NCBI RefSeq assembly: GCF_001668675.1
Contig: NZ_LZKQ01000037.1
Location: forward strand, 1 to 40,653
Length of the DNA stretch: 40,653 bases
Direction: 5' to 3'
Source: Mycobacterium asiaticum
GTDB lineage: Bacteria; Actinomycetota; Actinomycetes; Mycobacteriales; Mycobacteriaceae
Shown piece by piece: positions 1-9,614 of this stretch (position 1 is its first letter; every line of letters starts with the position of its first letter). The notes beneath the pieces were generated by a model, which made no database searches, was not told where the DNA came from, and worked only from the letters and a program-made list of their open reading frames with translations. A program made the translations under genes and the position numbers.

Positions 1-258
1 CCCGCCTACCACAGCGAGGTCCACCACGTCACCGGCTGGACCACCACCGGGCGCACCGACATCACCGACCTCACCCTCGCGTGTGGACCGGACAACCGAC
101 TGGCCGAAAAAGGCTGGACCACCCGCAAAACCGCCCGCGGCTACACCGAATGGCTCCCACCGGCCCACCTCGACCACGGCCAACCCCGCATCAACACCTT
201 CCACCACCCGGAGAAACTGTTCGCCCCCGAGGACGACGACGACGGGGACGCAGCTTGA
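1..258 (+). CDS. DUF222/HNH endonuclease-like (13E12 repeat family), 3' end only
   Basis: Frame 1 is open from the first base to a TGA at 256-258, giving the last 85 residues of a protein whose start lies outside the window. The visible part has an HHVTGW segment followed by CGPDN, the typical HNH (His-Asn-His) zinc-finger nuclease end seen in mycobacterial 13E12 repeat proteins that carry an N-terminal DUF222. The C-terminus is acidic (a run of Asp). These proteins occur in many copies in mycobacteria and are probably mobile or repeat-derived; their activity is not established. No terminator is obvious before the PPE gene. Family assignment is good; the exact role is unknown. Confidence 0.8.
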   Translation, partial: PAYHSEVHHVTGWTTTGRTDITDLTLACGPDNRLAEKGWTTRKTARGYTEWLPPAHLDHGQPRINTFHHPEKLFAPEDDDDGDAA

Positions 259-362
259 TTTCGCCCGGCGCCGCAAATTAGCCATTCGGCGCCGGGGGGA
301 TAACGGCGCATGGCAGGATCGAGCGGTCCTGACGGGGGTGACGTGCGCCAAGGAGTTGTCCA

Positions 363-2171
363 TTGAATTTTGCGGTCCTGCCGCCGGAGATCAACTCGCT
401 GCGCATGTTTCTCGGCGCGGGCTCCGGCCCGATGCTGCAGGCCGCGACCGCATGGGCAGGCCTGTCCGACGAGCTTGCCGGGGCGGCGAACACGTTCGCG
501 TCGGTGACCGCCGGGTTGACGGGCCAAGCGTGGCAGGGCCCAGCCGCGAAAGCGATGACAGCCGCGGCCGCGCCGTACGTGGGGTTCCTGAATGCCGCTG
601 CCGCACGAGCAGCCGACGCCGCCGGCCAGGCCGAAATTGCAGCCGGCGCCTTCGAAGCCGCCAAGGCGGCGACCATCCATCCGCAAGCGGTCGCGCTCAA
701 CCGCACCGCATTCGCACGGCTCATAAGGTCTAACTGGTTGGGCCTCAACGCCCCTGCGATCGCGGCGGCCGAAAGCGTCTACGAACAAATGTGGGCCGCC
801 GACGTCGCGGCAATGGCCGCCTATCACGCCGGCGCGTCCGCGGCCGCGGCGCAGCTACGACCCTGGGCGGCAGCCATCGAAGGCCTCCCGGTCAACCTTG
901 GCCTGGGCAACCGAGGCAATCTCAACGTCGGCTTCGGCAACCGGGGCGACACCAACTTGGGCAGCGGAAATACCAGCAGTGCCAACCTCGGCAGCGGCAA
1001 CAACGGAAATGGCAATGCCGGTAGCGGCAACACGGGCAATCAGAACTTCGGCTCAGGAAACACCGGCAGCGGCAACATCGGCTCGGGCAATCAAGGCAGC
1101 ACCAACTTCGGCTTCGGCAACACCGGCCACTTCAACTTCGGTAGCGGCAACTCGGGTAGCGACAATTTCGGCAACGGCAACATCGGCAGCGGCAATATCG
1201 GCAGCGGCAACTCCGGTGCCGGTGGCGTGCCGGGCAACAACAACGTCGGCTTCGGCAACACCGGGAACGGCAACGTCGGCTTCGGTAACACCGGAAACAA
1301 CAACTTCGGCATCGGACTTACCGGCGACAACCAAGTAGGCATCGGACCGCTGAACTCGGGCAGCGGCAATATCGGCCTGTTCAATTCGGGCAGCGGCAAC
1401 ATCGGGTTCTTCAACTCCGGCAGCGGCAATGTCGGCATCGCGAACTCCGGCGTCGGAAACTTCGGCTTCGCCAACTCCGGCGACATCAACACCGGCTTCG
1501 CCAACTCCAGCCCGCTGAACTTCGGCGCGTTCAACTCGGGCACCGGCAGCAACATGGGCACGTTCAATTCCGGTGGGGGACACAATTTCGGTGACTTCAA
1601 CTCCGGTGCCGGCTTCAATTTCGGAAGCGGAAACACCGGCGCCGGAGCCAACTTCGGCAGCTTCAACTCCGGTGCTGGATTAGGCGGCAACACAGGGCTT
1701 TTCAACTCGGGCAACGTCAACACCGGCTTCGGCAACGCCGGCGACACGAACACCGGTGCCTTCAACGCGGGCAACGTCAACACCGGCATCGGGATCGGGA
1801 CCGACAGCGGCCAGCCCAATTCCGGCTTCGGCAACACCGGCACCGGCAACTCCGGGTTCAACAACACCAGCGCGGGCGGAAACAACTCTGGCGCCAACAA
1901 CTCCGGTCCGGGCGGCCGCAACGCGGGCCTCTTCAACTACACCGGCAAGATCGGCAATGTGGGACTGCTGAACACGGGCTTGCGTAGCGTGGGCATTCTC
2001 AACCAGGGCTTCGAGCTGACCGGTCTGCGCAACTACGGTGGCCCCTTGACCGGCGACGGCAGCACGGTGGGGATCCTCAACACCGGATTGTTCAGTTCCG
2101 GGATCGCGAATTCCGGTGACTTCGTCTCGGGCATCAATCTCGCGAATCTGTTTGCGAGCCTGCTCCCTTAG
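363..2171 (+). CDS. PPE family protein, MPTR subfamily
   Basis: A 602-residue PPE protein. The N-terminal domain (about residues 1-175) begins with the family LPPE motif at residues 6-9 and has the WQG turn (GQAWQGPAA). It is the helical part that normally pairs with a PE protein and is exported by an ESX type VII system. From about residue 178 the protein is made of MPTR pentapeptides (NxGxGNxG, FNSGSGN). The start is TTG at 363, supported by AAGGAG at 350-355, seven bases upstream. There is no PE gene in front, so its partner must be encoded elsewhere. The 3' end overlaps the convergent membrane-protein gene by 38 bases. MPTR proteins are typical of slow-growing mycobacteria. The specific function is unknown. 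Confidence 0.93.
   Translation: MNFAVLPPEINSLRMFLGAGSGPMLQAATAWAGLSDELAGAANTFASVTAGLTGQAWQGPAAKAMTAAAAPYVGFLNAAAARAADAAGQAEIAAGAFEAAKAATIHPQAVALNRTAFARLIRSNWLGLNAPAIAAAESVYEQMWAADVAAMAAYHAGASAAAAQLRPWAAAIEGLPVNLGLGNRGNLNVGFGNRGDTNLGSGNTSSANLGSGNNGNGNAGSGNTGNQNFGSGNTGSGNIGSGNQGSTNFGFGNTGHFNFGSGNSGSDNFGNGNIGSGNIGSGNSGAGGVPGNNNVGFGNTGNGNVGFGNTGNNNFGIGLTGDNQVGIGPLNSGSGNIGLFNSGSGNIGFFNSGSGNVGIANSGVGNFGFANSGDINTGFANSSPLNFGAFNSGTGSNMGTFNSGGGHNFGDFNSGAGFNFGSGNTGAGANFGSFNSGAGLGGNTGLFNSGNVNTGFGNAGDTNTGAFNAGNVNTGIGIGTDSGQPNSGFGNTGTGNSGFNNTSAGGNNSGANNSGPGGRNAGLFNYTGKIGNVGLLNTGLRSVGILNQGFELTGLRNYGGPLTGDGSTVGILNTGLFSSGIANSGDFVSGINLANLFASLLP
894..1935 (+). repeat. MPTR coding repeat (NxGxGNxG units)
   Basis: In-frame degenerate 15-base units (aac-nnn-ggc-nnn-ggc pattern) encode more than 60 successive Asn-Gly pentapeptides. 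Two flavours alternate: GSGNTG-type in the first half and FNSGSGN-type after about 1350. Units differ at third positions, so this is an old, diverged array rather than a fresh expansion. Confidence 0.85.
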
Positions 2172-3567
2172 GCAACGACAGCGGCGGCAGGTAGCTGCCG
2201 ATCAGGGTGCGGTGCCACCACGCGTGGTCACGCCGCAATTCGGCCGGAGTAGTGAAACGGTATTCGTACAGCTGCGCCCGCACCTGTTGCGGCGGAGCAT
2301 CGGGAAAAGGATTGTGCCGCAACAGCCGTAGCGTCGGCGCGTCATTGCGCAGCAGCCGGTGCAGGAACGGTGTCATCCAGCCCAGCGCGTAGCCGGGCGA
2401 GATCGCGGCGAACCACATCAGCCAATCAAGCCGCAGATGGTAGGGCGCCCACTGCCGCGGCATGCGACGCAGGCCGGTGGGCTTGCCCTTGAATTCGTAC
2501 TCCTTCCACTCCGCAGGCTCGACATCGGCGGTGCCCTCGATCACCACCTCCCAGCGGGTGCGCGAGATGCTGCCGAAGGCGCCGTAGGTGTTGCACAGAT
2601 GGAATGAGTTGAACGACGCGTTCATTCGCTGGTGCGGCGACAACATGTTGCGTGCCGGCCAGAAACTCAACACCACCATAACGGCCGCAAACAGCAGCAC
2701 GACACCGACAAACCACAGCGGCGGAGATCCCGGGTGGGGCGTATCGATGCCCAGCCACGACTGGTCGACGGCGCTGAACGCCAACAGAATTGTCACCCAG
2801 TTCAGCCAGGCGAAATTCCCTGACAACACCAGCCACAGTTGCGTGACGATGATGATGCCGGCGGCGATCCCGGCCACCGGTTGCGGCGCGAACAGTCCGA
2901 ACGGCACCACCAATTGCGCGAAATGGTTGCCCGCCACTTCAACCCGGTGCAGCGGTGTGGGCAGATGATGGAAGAACCAGCTCAGCGGGCCCGGCATCGG
3001 CTGCGTCTCGTGGTGGTAGTTCAGACAAGTCAGGTCCCGCCAGCAGCGATCACCGCGCATCTTGATCAGCCCGGCACCGAACTCGACCCGGAAAAGCAGC
3101 CAGCGCACCAACCACAACGTCAACACTGGCGGTGCCACCCGCGCGTTGCCGAGAAACACCATCAGGAACCCCGTCTCCAAAAGCAGGGATTCCCAGCCGA
3201 ACCCGTACCACGTCTGACCCACATTGACGATCGAGAGGTAAAGGACCCACAACGACAGCCATATCAGCATGGCAACCCACAGCGGCACCAGATCTGCCGC
3301 TCCCGCCACTAACGCGGCCGACAGCGCCGCGCCGAACCAGCTGACGGCAGCGAACATCCGGTCCGAATAGTGGAGGTGAAAGATGCTCGGCGACCGCCAG
3401 AATGATCGCTTCGCCAGAAAACCAGGCACCGGCAGCATGCCGCGTTCTCCGATCAGGGGCCGGAATTGGCGCGCGGCCGCGACGAACGCAATCAGATAGA
3501 TGAGCGCCACGCCACGCTCGAGCACGATTCTGCCGAGCCAGTATTCGGGTGCCGAAAACCATGCCAT
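2134..3567 (-). CDS. Lipase maturation factor (LMF1)-family membrane protein, Rv0235c-like
   Basis: A 477-residue polytopic membrane protein. It carries the signature blocks of the LMF1 family: [14 protein letters not shown] in the first half, then the Cys-rich [20 protein letters not shown] block. At least seven hydrophobic segments are visible. In vertebrates LMF1 matures secreted lipases in the ER; the bacterial role is unknown. The start is taken as ATG at 3567 because GAGGAG (3577-3582) lies nine bases upstream; a TTG three codons earlier would directly abut that site. It follows aftD by 51 bases in the same direction, matching the Rv0235c-Rv0236c arrangement, so a cell-envelope role is plausible but inferred. 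Its last 38 bases overlap the convergent PPE gene. Confidence 0.85.
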   Translation of the reverse strand: MAWFSAPEYWLGRIVLERGVALIYLIAFVAAARQFRPLIGERGMLPVPGFLAKRSFWRSPSIFHLHYSDRMFAAVSWFGAALSAALVAGAADLVPLWVAMLIWLSLWVLYLSIVNVGQTWYGFGWESLLLETGFLMVFLGNARVAPPVLTLWLVRWLLFRVEFGAGLIKMRGDRCWRDLTCLNYHHETQPMPGPLSWFFHHLPTPLHRVEVAGNHFAQLVVPFGLFAPQPVAGIAAGIIIVTQLWLVLSGNFAWLNWVTILLAFSAVDQSWLGIDTPHPGSPPLWFVGVVLLFAAVMVVLSFWPARNMLSPHQRMNASFNSFHLCNTYGAFGSISRTRWEVVIEGTADVEPAEWKEYEFKGKPTGLRRMPRQWAPYHLRLDWLMWFAAISPGYALGWMTPFLHRLLRNDAPTLRLLRHNPFPDAPPQQVRAQLYEYRFTTPAELRRDHAWWHRTLIGSYLPPLSLPKGAGSQTDSRD

Positions 3568-3618
3568 GGCGGTCAACTCCTCAGTAGCCAGTCAACCAGC
3601 CTCGGGCAGAACAGCCAA

Positions 3619-6600
3619 CTACCGTTCTCCGTCCGACCGGGCCACCGCCCCGAACGCGACCACCGAGGCGCTCACCGCGGCAACCGAAATCAGCGCGAAC
3701 AGTTGCACGCTTGCCGAATGCCCGGCATAGCCGTCCACCGAACGCCACGGATGCCGCGACAGCAGGGCACCGGCCAGGATCAAGCCGCCGGCACCCAAAC
3801 CGACTGTCATCCGGTCCAGCAAGCGCGCACGGTCCCGCAGCGCGTACCGCAACCCCAACGCGGCCCCGACCACCACCAAACCGGGTGCACCCGCGATCAG
3901 CGCTCCGGCGCCCAGCACCGGCATCGCCACCCACGGCCCGGCCGGCCAGGCGACGGCGGCCGGATCGTCGCCGGCCACCCGGCGACGCCGCCAGAACGCG
4001 AGGAACGCCAGCAGCGGCAGCAGACAGAGCCCCACGGCCAGACCGGCCCGGTACACCGAGTTGGACGCAAACGTGAGCGTGATGGTGCCGGGGTCCCCGG
4101 CCGGCACGACGAACCCCTGCTGCCAACCGTTGACTGCTACCGGCGTCAGCCGGGTGCCGTCGCGGGCGCGTGCCACCCAGCCGGGGTTGATGCTCTCCGG
4201 TATCACCAGCAGTCGCGGGGTCGGCGATGAGGACGCGCGGACCTCGCGCCGGTCCGGCCCCCACATCCCGATATCCGCGGAAGTCATTCCCGCACTTGGC
4301 AATTCAGGTGTCGCGGAGAGTTGGGCGCCGTCCACGACGAACGCGGCGCCGGGGCTGATCAGCAACTCCTGCTGTCCCGCGGGCAGCGCGATCGGCTCGG
4401 CCTCGCACGGCATCGCCGGAATCGGCAAGCCGTCCAGCAGCGCACCCGCCGTCGTCCGGATCGCGGTGTGTACGAACCGACCCGCCACCGCGATCACCGG
4501 ACCGCGGTCGCAGTCGATGGTGACCTCCCGACTGCGATTACGCGCTGCGTCGGCCGCCGCGATCGGGTTGCCGTCGGCACCCAGCGCCACGATCTCCGCC
4601 AGCCCTGGCGGCTTGAGCTGGTCGAAGCCCAGCGCGTTGCGGTCGATGATGTCCTGCCAGTCGAGCAGGCTGACCGTGACGGTGTCGGTCACACGCGGAT
4701 GCAGGGGCAGCGTCTGCGCCTCCGAATCCGGCCGCACCGCCTGCACCTGCGGGCCGTCGCCCAAGTCCACCGCCACCATGGTCGGATGCGCGGGCAGCGA
4801 CGAACGGCTGGGTGACAGCCGCAACCCGGCCACCTCGGTGGCGCGCGGCAGGTTCAGCGTGATCGTCGGCGGATCCTTGTGCTGCACCACCCGCTGCGGC
4901 GCCGTCCACGCGGTGGCCGGGTCACCGTCGCTAACCGCGAACGCCGAGCCGAGCACCTCGACCAGGTCCGCATCGCCGCGTGCCCGGGTGGTGCCCGGCT
5001 CGGCGATCAAATCCGCCAGCTTGGGACCCTGCCGCGGGCGGACCCATACCGCGGGGGTGACCGAGACCGGCGTCGGCACGGTCAGGGTGCGGCTGAGATT
5101 GACCGGCTCCTCCGGCGTGAGCGCCATCGAAGCCGCGCAGCGCACGTTGTTCGGCCCCTGCGCGCAGCCCGGCCGGCCCAGCAGTTCGGCCCCCAAGTCC
5201 CAGCGCGCGATCGCGGTGCCCGGCGGCGGACCCGGCACCGACACGGTGTGCCGCAGCTGCACGGGATGGGCGAACCCGGACGCGTCGTACTGGGTGACCG
5301 AGAGGTCGGTGATGCCGAATTGCACACCGGCCGAACCGTCGTCCGTGCCGGCCGCGGTGATCCGAACCCACGGCGATTCGCCGTACGGCAGGGCGGCGCT
5401 GAGGGGTTTGCCGTCCTCGTCGAACCGCAGCGTGGTGCTGCCGTTGACGGTTTCGATCAGGATGCGCCTGATCTGGGCGCCGACCGCGGTGGCACTGGGA
5501 GTCAGGGTCAGCACGGCGTTGGTGACCGGATGGTCGAAGTCCACTTGGAGCCACTGCCCGACGGCGGCCTGCAGCGCGTTGGACACCCACGCGGTGGCCG
5601 GGTCACCGTCGATCGCGGCAGCGGGCGACGTGGCCGGGGCGACGTCGGGCAGCGCGGTCGAGTCCGACGACGAACTCGAGACCGTGACCCGGCCGCCGGT
5701 CCAGCCGCCGTACACCAGGTCGGCGCCGGGCACGGGGTAATCGGCCACCCGGTTGTAGGTGTGCCGGGCGTCGCCGGGCGCGCGGATCGCCGACGAATGG
5801 TTGTCGACGCGCCCGTAGTCCGTTTCCCGCGCCAGCGGGGTGTCGGTGACGGTCACCAGCGGGGCCGGCAGTCCGGCGGCCAACGCGTCCTGGGTCATCA
5901 GCGCCGGCCCCAGCGCCGGTTGGTTCAGCAAACGTCGGCGTTCGTCGAGGCGCAGCAGCACCTCGGGTCCGCCGTCGACCCGCGTCATGCGGTCGGCGTC
6001 GACGAAGTACGGCGTTCCCGGGTCGGCGGCCTGGCCGACGTGATAGATCTCCACCGCCGGATACCGCGGCCGCAGGCCGCTGTCGTTGACGAAGCCCTCC
6101 AGTGAACCCGGGCCCACCGGCTCGCCGAACTCGGCGACCTTGGCCAGCCCGGGTGAGCCGGCGACGGTTCGGTGCACCAGGATCGGCCGCGCCGAACGCG
6201 ACGTCTCGGGGTCCAGGTCATTGCGCACCACCAGATACGAAATGCCTTGTCGAGCAAGGGTATCGGCGAGGCCGGCGGACGGGCGGCCGGCCGCGAACAG
6301 CCGTTGGACCGAGTCCAGCGCACGGATGGTCTGGGGCGGCGTCAGCGGGATGGAGTCGCGCACACCCCACGGGCTGCTGCCCAGCACCTGTAGCGGTTCG
6401 TCGTGGCTGGTGCCCCACACCTGGGTCGCGAACGGCGCGCCCGGCACCACCAGCACCCGCCCATGCTGGTGCGCGCTCAGCCAGTCGGCCGCCTCGTGCC
6501 AGTAATCCGGAATCGCGCGGAACGTGCCGGGTGGGGTCAGCCGCGCGGTCCACGCCAACGACGTGCTCACCAGCAGCGCGGTGAGCGCGACGATCCCCAC

Positions 6601-7818
6601 CGCGATCCGCCGGTCCCGCTCGGGATGGGTAAAGGCCTTCAGCCACAACGTCTTCGGCGCACTTCCCGGTAGCGGGATCCGGCCCAGCACATGTGCGAAG
6701 CCGAGCACCAGCGGAATCCGGATGACCGGTCCCAGCTTGTGCACGTTGCGCAGCGGGGTGCCGCCCGCGTCCAGGAACGCCTGCACCTGGTGGGCCACCG
6801 GTGAGCCCAGCCCGCCGCTATAGCCCACGGCCAGCAGCGTCACCCCGACCAGCAGCATGGTTGTCAACCGGCCCCGCGCCGGCATCGCGGCACTGGCCAG
6901 CCCGGCCAGACCCGTCGCGGCCACCAGGCAGGTGCCCAGGATTGCGACCGTCCCGGTGACCAGCGGCGCACCCGCGGTCGCGTTGGGCGCGACGAATGGC
7001 GTCCAACTATCGGTGCCGCGCAGCATCTCCACCAGCGACGACCATTGCGTTGTCACCCCGGAGGATTCGATGAAGTCCAGGAACGGCGGACTGACGTCGC
7101 GTAACTGGGCCAGCGCCACCACCCACCACAGCACCGCCACCACCGCGGCCACCAGCAGCCAGCCGGCGTATCGCAGCCACCGTCGATTGGGCCGGTGACA
7201 GGCCAGCCAGATGGCGGCGGGAAGGCAACCGGCGAGCGTCGCGATGGCGTTGACCGCGCCCATCAGCGCCGCCGCCAGCCCGGCCTGGCCGGCCAGCACC
7301 CGCACCGACCGGTCCGATGTGCCGCGCAACGCAAGGATCGTCGGCAGCAGCACCCACGGCGCCAGCATCATCGGCAGGGTTTCCGACGAGATCGACCCGA
7401 GCGTCGTCAGCACCCGCGGCGACAACGCGAATGCCACGGCCCCGAGCACCCGGGAGGTTGGGGTGCCGATACCCAATGCCTCGGCGACCCGCAGCAACCC
7501 CCAGAAACCGACCGTGAGCAGCACCGCCCACCACAGCCGTTGGGTGATCCAGCCGGGCACCCCGAGCAGGTGGCCGGCCAGGAAGAACGTGCCGTGCGGG
7601 AACAGGTAGCCGTAAGCCTGATTCTGCGACTGGCCGAACGGCAGCTCGCTGTTCCACAGGTTGGTGGCCCGGGCCAGGAAACGCAGCGGGTTCGCGGTCA
7701 GGTCGAGCTTGGTGTCCGGCGAGACCTGCCCGGGTGCCTGGACGAACGCCAGGACCAGCGAGACCGCGCCGACCAGCATCAACCAGCGGCGCGAGAGCGG
7801 TGTCACCAACGAATGCAC
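3619..7818 (-). CDS. aftD: Alpha-(1->3)-arabinofuranosyltransferase AftD
   Basis: A 1399-residue membrane protein, almost the same length as M. tuberculosis AftD (Rv0236c). AftD is a GT-C glycosyltransferase that adds arabinofuranose branches to arabinogalactan and lipoarabinomannan, using decaprenyl-phosphoryl-arabinose outside the membrane. The N-terminal third contains the multi-helix GT-C core (DUF3367). The middle is a large exported part with two F5/8 type C-like carbohydrate-binding regions, recognisable by repeated DGDPATAW blocks. The C-terminus returns to several membrane helices. The start is GTG at 7816-7818. Two DUF2613 genes precede it and the LMF1-like gene follows, all on the minus strand, so a single envelope operon is likely. 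Confidence 0.95.
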   Translation of the reverse strand: MHSLVTPLSRRWLMLVGAVSLVLAFVQAPGQVSPDTKLDLTANPLRFLARATNLWNSELPFGQSQNQAYGYLFPHGTFFLAGHLLGVPGWITQRLWWAVLLTVGFWGLLRVAEALGIGTPTSRVLGAVAFALSPRVLTTLGSISSETLPMMLAPWVLLPTILALRGTSDRSVRVLAGQAGLAAALMGAVNAIATLAGCLPAAIWLACHRPNRRWLRYAGWLLVAAVVAVLWWVVALAQLRDVSPPFLDFIESSGVTTQWSSLVEMLRGTDSWTPFVAPNATAGAPLVTGTVAILGTCLVAATGLAGLASAAMPARGRLTTMLLVGVTLLAVGYSGGLGSPVAHQVQAFLDAGGTPLRNVHKLGPVIRIPLVLGFAHVLGRIPLPGSAPKTLWLKAFTHPERDRRIAVGIVALTALLVSTSLAWTARLTPPGTFRAIPDYWHEAADWLSAHQHGRVLVVPGAPFATQVWGTSHDEPLQVLGSSPWGVRDSIPLTPPQTIRALDSVQRLFAAGRPSAGLADTLARQGISYLVVRNDLDPETSRSARPILVHRTVAGSPGLAKVAEFGEPVGPGSLEGFVNDSGLRPRYPAVEIYHVGQAADPGTPYFVDADRMTRVDGGPEVLLRLDERRRLLNQPALGPALMTQDALAAGLPAPLVTVTDTPLARETDYGRVDNHSSAIRAPGDARHTYNRVADYPVPGADLVYGGWTGGRVTVSSSSSDSTALPDVAPATSPAAAIDGDPATAWVSNALQAAVGQWLQVDFDHPVTNAVLTLTPSATAVGAQIRRILIETVNGSTTLRFDEDGKPLSAALPYGESPWVRITAAGTDDGSAGVQFGITDLSVTQYDASGFAHPVQLRHTVSVPGPPPGTAIARWDLGAELLGRPGCAQGPNNVRCAASMALTPEEPVNLSRTLTVPTPVSVTPAVWVRPRQGPKLADLIAEPGTTRARGDADLVEVLGSAFAVSDGDPATAWTAPQRVVQHKDPPTITLNLPRATEVAGLRLSPSRSSLPAHPTMVAVDLGDGPQVQAVRPDSEAQTLPLHPRVTDTVTVSLLDWQDIIDRNALGFDQLKPPGLAEIVALGADGNPIAAADAARNRSREVTIDCDRGPVIAVAGRFVHTAIRTTAGALLDGLPIPAMPCEAEPIALPAGQQELLISPGAAFVVDGAQLSATPELPSAGMTSADIGMWGPDRREVRASSSPTPRLLVIPESINPGWVARARDGTRLTPVAVNGWQQGFVVPAGDPGTITLTFASNSVYRAGLAVGLCLLPLLAFLAFWRRRRVAGDDPAAVAWPAGPWVAMPVLGAGALIAGAPGLVVVGAALGLRYALRDRARLLDRMTVGLGAGGLILAGALLSRHPWRSVDGYAGHSASVQLFALISVAAVSASVVAFGAVARSDGER

Positions 7819-7858
7819 GGCGGGTCTTGCGGGTCCGGCGGTCCGGACCGGCGTCTGG

Positions 7859-8032
7859 CTAGCTACGGTTGCCGTACTCGACCCGGTTGAGCACCGACGA
7901 TCCCGGATCGCCCCCGGGCAGCGCCGGCTTGGTGTCCTGTTGAACCATCAGGGTGATCCCGAAGATCGCGGCCGCACCAAGCAACAGGCCGACGACGACA
8001 CTCGCGGCGGCGGGCGCGACGATCCGGTTCAT
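7859..8032 (-). CDS. DUF2613 small membrane/secreted protein (Rv0236A-like)
   Basis: A 57-residue protein with one N-terminal hydrophobic segment (about residues 4-30, rich in Ala, Val, Gly, Leu) and a short polar tail ending VEYGNRS. Length and position just upstream of aftD match Rv0236A, a DUF2613 protein of unknown function. ATG at 8030-8032 was chosen over an upstream in-frame start at 8101, since that extension would be arginine- and proline-rich and covers a duplicated non-coding segment. Conserved linkage to aftD suggests a role in envelope assembly; this is inference. Confidence 0.85.
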   Translation of the reverse strand: MNRIVAPAAASVVVGLLLGAAAIFGITLMVQQDTKPALPGGDPGSSVLNRVEYGNRS

Positions 8033-8038
8033 AGTCGC

Positions 8039-8114
8039 CCAACCTAGCAGAACGACGGCACCCGGCTTGAGTAGGTGTTTGGTCGGGCGAGGGTGAGCCA
8101 ACCTAGCAGAACGA
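8039..8114. repeat. 17-base direct repeat flanking a 42-base spacer
   Basis: The 17-mer CCAACCTAGCAGAACGA occurs at 8039-8055 and again at 8098-8114. The first copy lies just upstream of the aftD-proximal DUF2613 gene and the second just downstream of its tandem paralogue. This is what a duplication of the small gene together with its leader would leave behind. Confidence 0.8.
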
Positions 8115-8117
8115 GCG

Positions 8118-8330
8118 TTAGGGCTTCAGGGAGTGCGGCTCGGGACCGAGCCGGTCGCCGTACTGCACCACGGTGGAGACCACCACCGGCGCCGGAGCTT
8201 TCCGCATCGCCGGCGGGGCACCCTGCGCCAGCAGCGTTGCCCCTACGGTCGCCACGGCGCCCAGCGATAGGCCGGCAACAATGCTGGCCGCGACGGCCGT
8301 CAGCGTAAACCCGGGCATGGAATGGGACAT
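8118..8330 (-). CDS. Second DUF2613-like small protein, tandem paralogue
   Basis: A 70-residue protein (66 if ATG 8318 is used) with one hydrophobic segment and a polar C-terminal tail. It aligns over its length with the next gene downstream: both have a VAAS/AAAS...G-L-LGA core, then an aromatic-Gly-Asp/Asn-Arg end (VQYGDR versus VEYGNR). It is therefore a tandem paralogue of the Rv0236A-like protein. No strong ribosome binding site separates ATG 8330 from ATG 8318. The gene is divergent from lpqI. Function unknown. Confidence 0.75.
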   Translation of the reverse strand: MSHSMPGFTLTAVAASIVAGLSLGAVATVGATLLAQGAPPAMRKAPAPVVVSTVVQYGDRLGPEPHSLKP

Positions 8331-8387
8331 GGCAAGGGATTTGCCCCCCGAACCCAGGGCTGAAACGCCCCGTGACAGCATGTCCGG

Positions 8388-9566
8388 ATGGCTTTAGCGC
8401 GCACACTGGCCGTCCTTGCCGCTGCATCGGCGCTGGTGGCGGGCTGTCACGGCGGCACCAAACCGGGCCCGTCGACGACCACGACCCCCAGCTCGTCGGC
8501 ACCCACCTCCGCCCCCGCCGCGGCGACCGGCCCCCGTGTGTGCGCCGATCCGCCCGCGGTCCCGGCGGCCATCCCGAACCTGCGCGACAAGCTGGCCCAG
8601 CTGTTGATGGTCGGGGTGAAGAACGCTGACGACGCCCGAGCCGTCGTCACCGACTTTCACGTCGGCGGCATCATCATCGACAGCGACACCGACCTCACCA
8701 TGCTGCCCGGTCCGCTGAGCGACATCGCGCACGCGGCCACGCCGCTGCCGCTCGCGGTGGGCGTCGACGAGGAGGGCGGCCGGGTGTCCCGCCTGCGCAC
8801 CCTGCTGGGCGGTCGGGGACCCACCGCCAAGGAGATGGGTCAGACGATGACACCGACCCAGGTCCACGACCTGGTGGCCGAGCGCGGTCGCAAGATGAAG
8901 GACCTGGGCATCACCGTCGATTTCGCGCCCGTCGTCGATGTCACCGACGCGCCCGACGACACGGTGATCGGTGACCGTTCGTTCGGCCCCGATCCCGTCA
9001 AGGTGACGGCGTGGGCCGGCGCCTATGCGCAAGGCCTGCGCGATGCCGGCGTGTTGCCGGTGCTCAAGCACTTCCCCGGCCACGGCCACGGATCGGGCGA
9101 CTCCCACACCGGTGGCGTCACCACGCCGCCGCTGTCCGAGCTTGTCGGCAACGACCTGGTGCCCTACCGCACCCTGCTGCAGACGGCACCGGTGGCGGTG
9201 ATGATCGGCCACATGCAGGTGCCCGGGTTGACCGGCACCGATCCCGCCAGCCTGAGTCCCCAAGCAGTCGAGCTCCTGCGAACCGGAACCGGTTACGGCG
9301 GGCCGGCGTTCGACGGCGCGGTATTCAGCGACGACCTGTCCAGCATGGCCGCGATCTCCGACCGGTTCGGCGTGCCCGAGGCCGTGCTGAAAACCCTGCA
9401 GGCAGGCACCGATATCGCCTTATGGATCACCACCAAGGAAGTGCCGGCCGTCCTGGACCGGCTCGAGCAGGCGGTGAACGCCGGCGAGTTGCCGGTGCAG
9501 CGGGTCGACGAGTCGCTGGTGCGGGTCGCGGCGATGAAGCGGGTCAACGCGACTTGTGGCCGCTAG
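8388..9566 (+). CDS. lpqI: LpqI, lipoprotein beta-N-acetylglucosaminidase (GH3, NagZ-like)
   Basis: A 392-residue lipoprotein. Residues 1-20 are a lipoprotein signal peptide with lipobox LVAGC (lipidated Cys20), followed by a Thr/Ser/Pro/Ala-rich linker to about residue 50. The rest is a glycoside hydrolase family 3 domain with the NagZ signatures KHFPGHG (227-233) and DSH (238-240), the catalytic dyad loop, and FSDDL (313-317), which carries the nucleophile region. The family removes N-acetylglucosamine from muropeptides during peptidoglycan recycling; mycobacterial LpqI does this outside the membrane. ATG at 8388 gives a complete signal peptide. The same gene precedes the TetR gene in M. 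tuberculosis (Rv0237-Rv0238). Confidence 0.93.
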   Translation: MALARTLAVLAAASALVAGCHGGTKPGPSTTTTPSSSAPTSAPAAATGPRVCADPPAVPAAIPNLRDKLAQLLMVGVKNADDARAVVTDFHVGGIIIDSDTDLTMLPGPLSDIAHAATPLPLAVGVDEEGGRVSRLRTLLGGRGPTAKEMGQTMTPTQVHDLVAERGRKMKDLGITVDFAPVVDVTDAPDDTVIGDRSFGPDPVKVTAWAGAYAQGLRDAGVLPVLKHFPGHGHGSGDSHTGGVTTPPLSELVGNDLVPYRTLLQTAPVAVMIGHMQVPGLTGTDPASLSPQAVELLRTGTGYGGPAFDGAVFSDDLSSMAAISDRFGVPEAVLKTLQAGTDIALWITTKEVPAVLDRLEQAVNAGELPVQRVDESLVRVAAMKRVNATCGR

Positions 9567-9573
9567 CCCCTTC

Positions 9574-9589
9574 CTTACCTTAGAGTCAG
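9574..9589. promoter_or_regulatory. Candidate TetR operator (TTAC-N6-GTCA)
   Basis: CTTACCTTAGAGTCAG lies between the lpqI stop and the tetR start, 26-41 bases before the tetR ATG. It matches 13 of 16 positions of the dyad in the fabG4/fadA2 gap (13757-13772). One half-site is TTAC, the other GTCA instead of GTAA. The placement fits autoregulation. The proposed binding is inference. Confidence 0.5.
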
Positions 9590-9614
9590 ATAGACAGGCT
9601 AAGGGAGGCACACG

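Noticed and set aside
894..1935. Possible CRISPR or satellite array
   Set aside because: Units are degenerate, in frame and translate to MPTR pentapeptides; there are no constant repeats with unique spacers.
1091..1936. 281-residue Pro/Leu-rich frame opposite the PPE repeats
   Set aside because: It is the antisense reading of the MPTR repeats; its own repeats follow entirely from them.
4061..5740. 559-residue open frame on the plus strand opposite aftD
   Set aside because: Composition-driven shadow of a GC-rich gene; Ser/Arg/Ala-rich, no recognisable domain, and aftD on the other strand has full-length family features.
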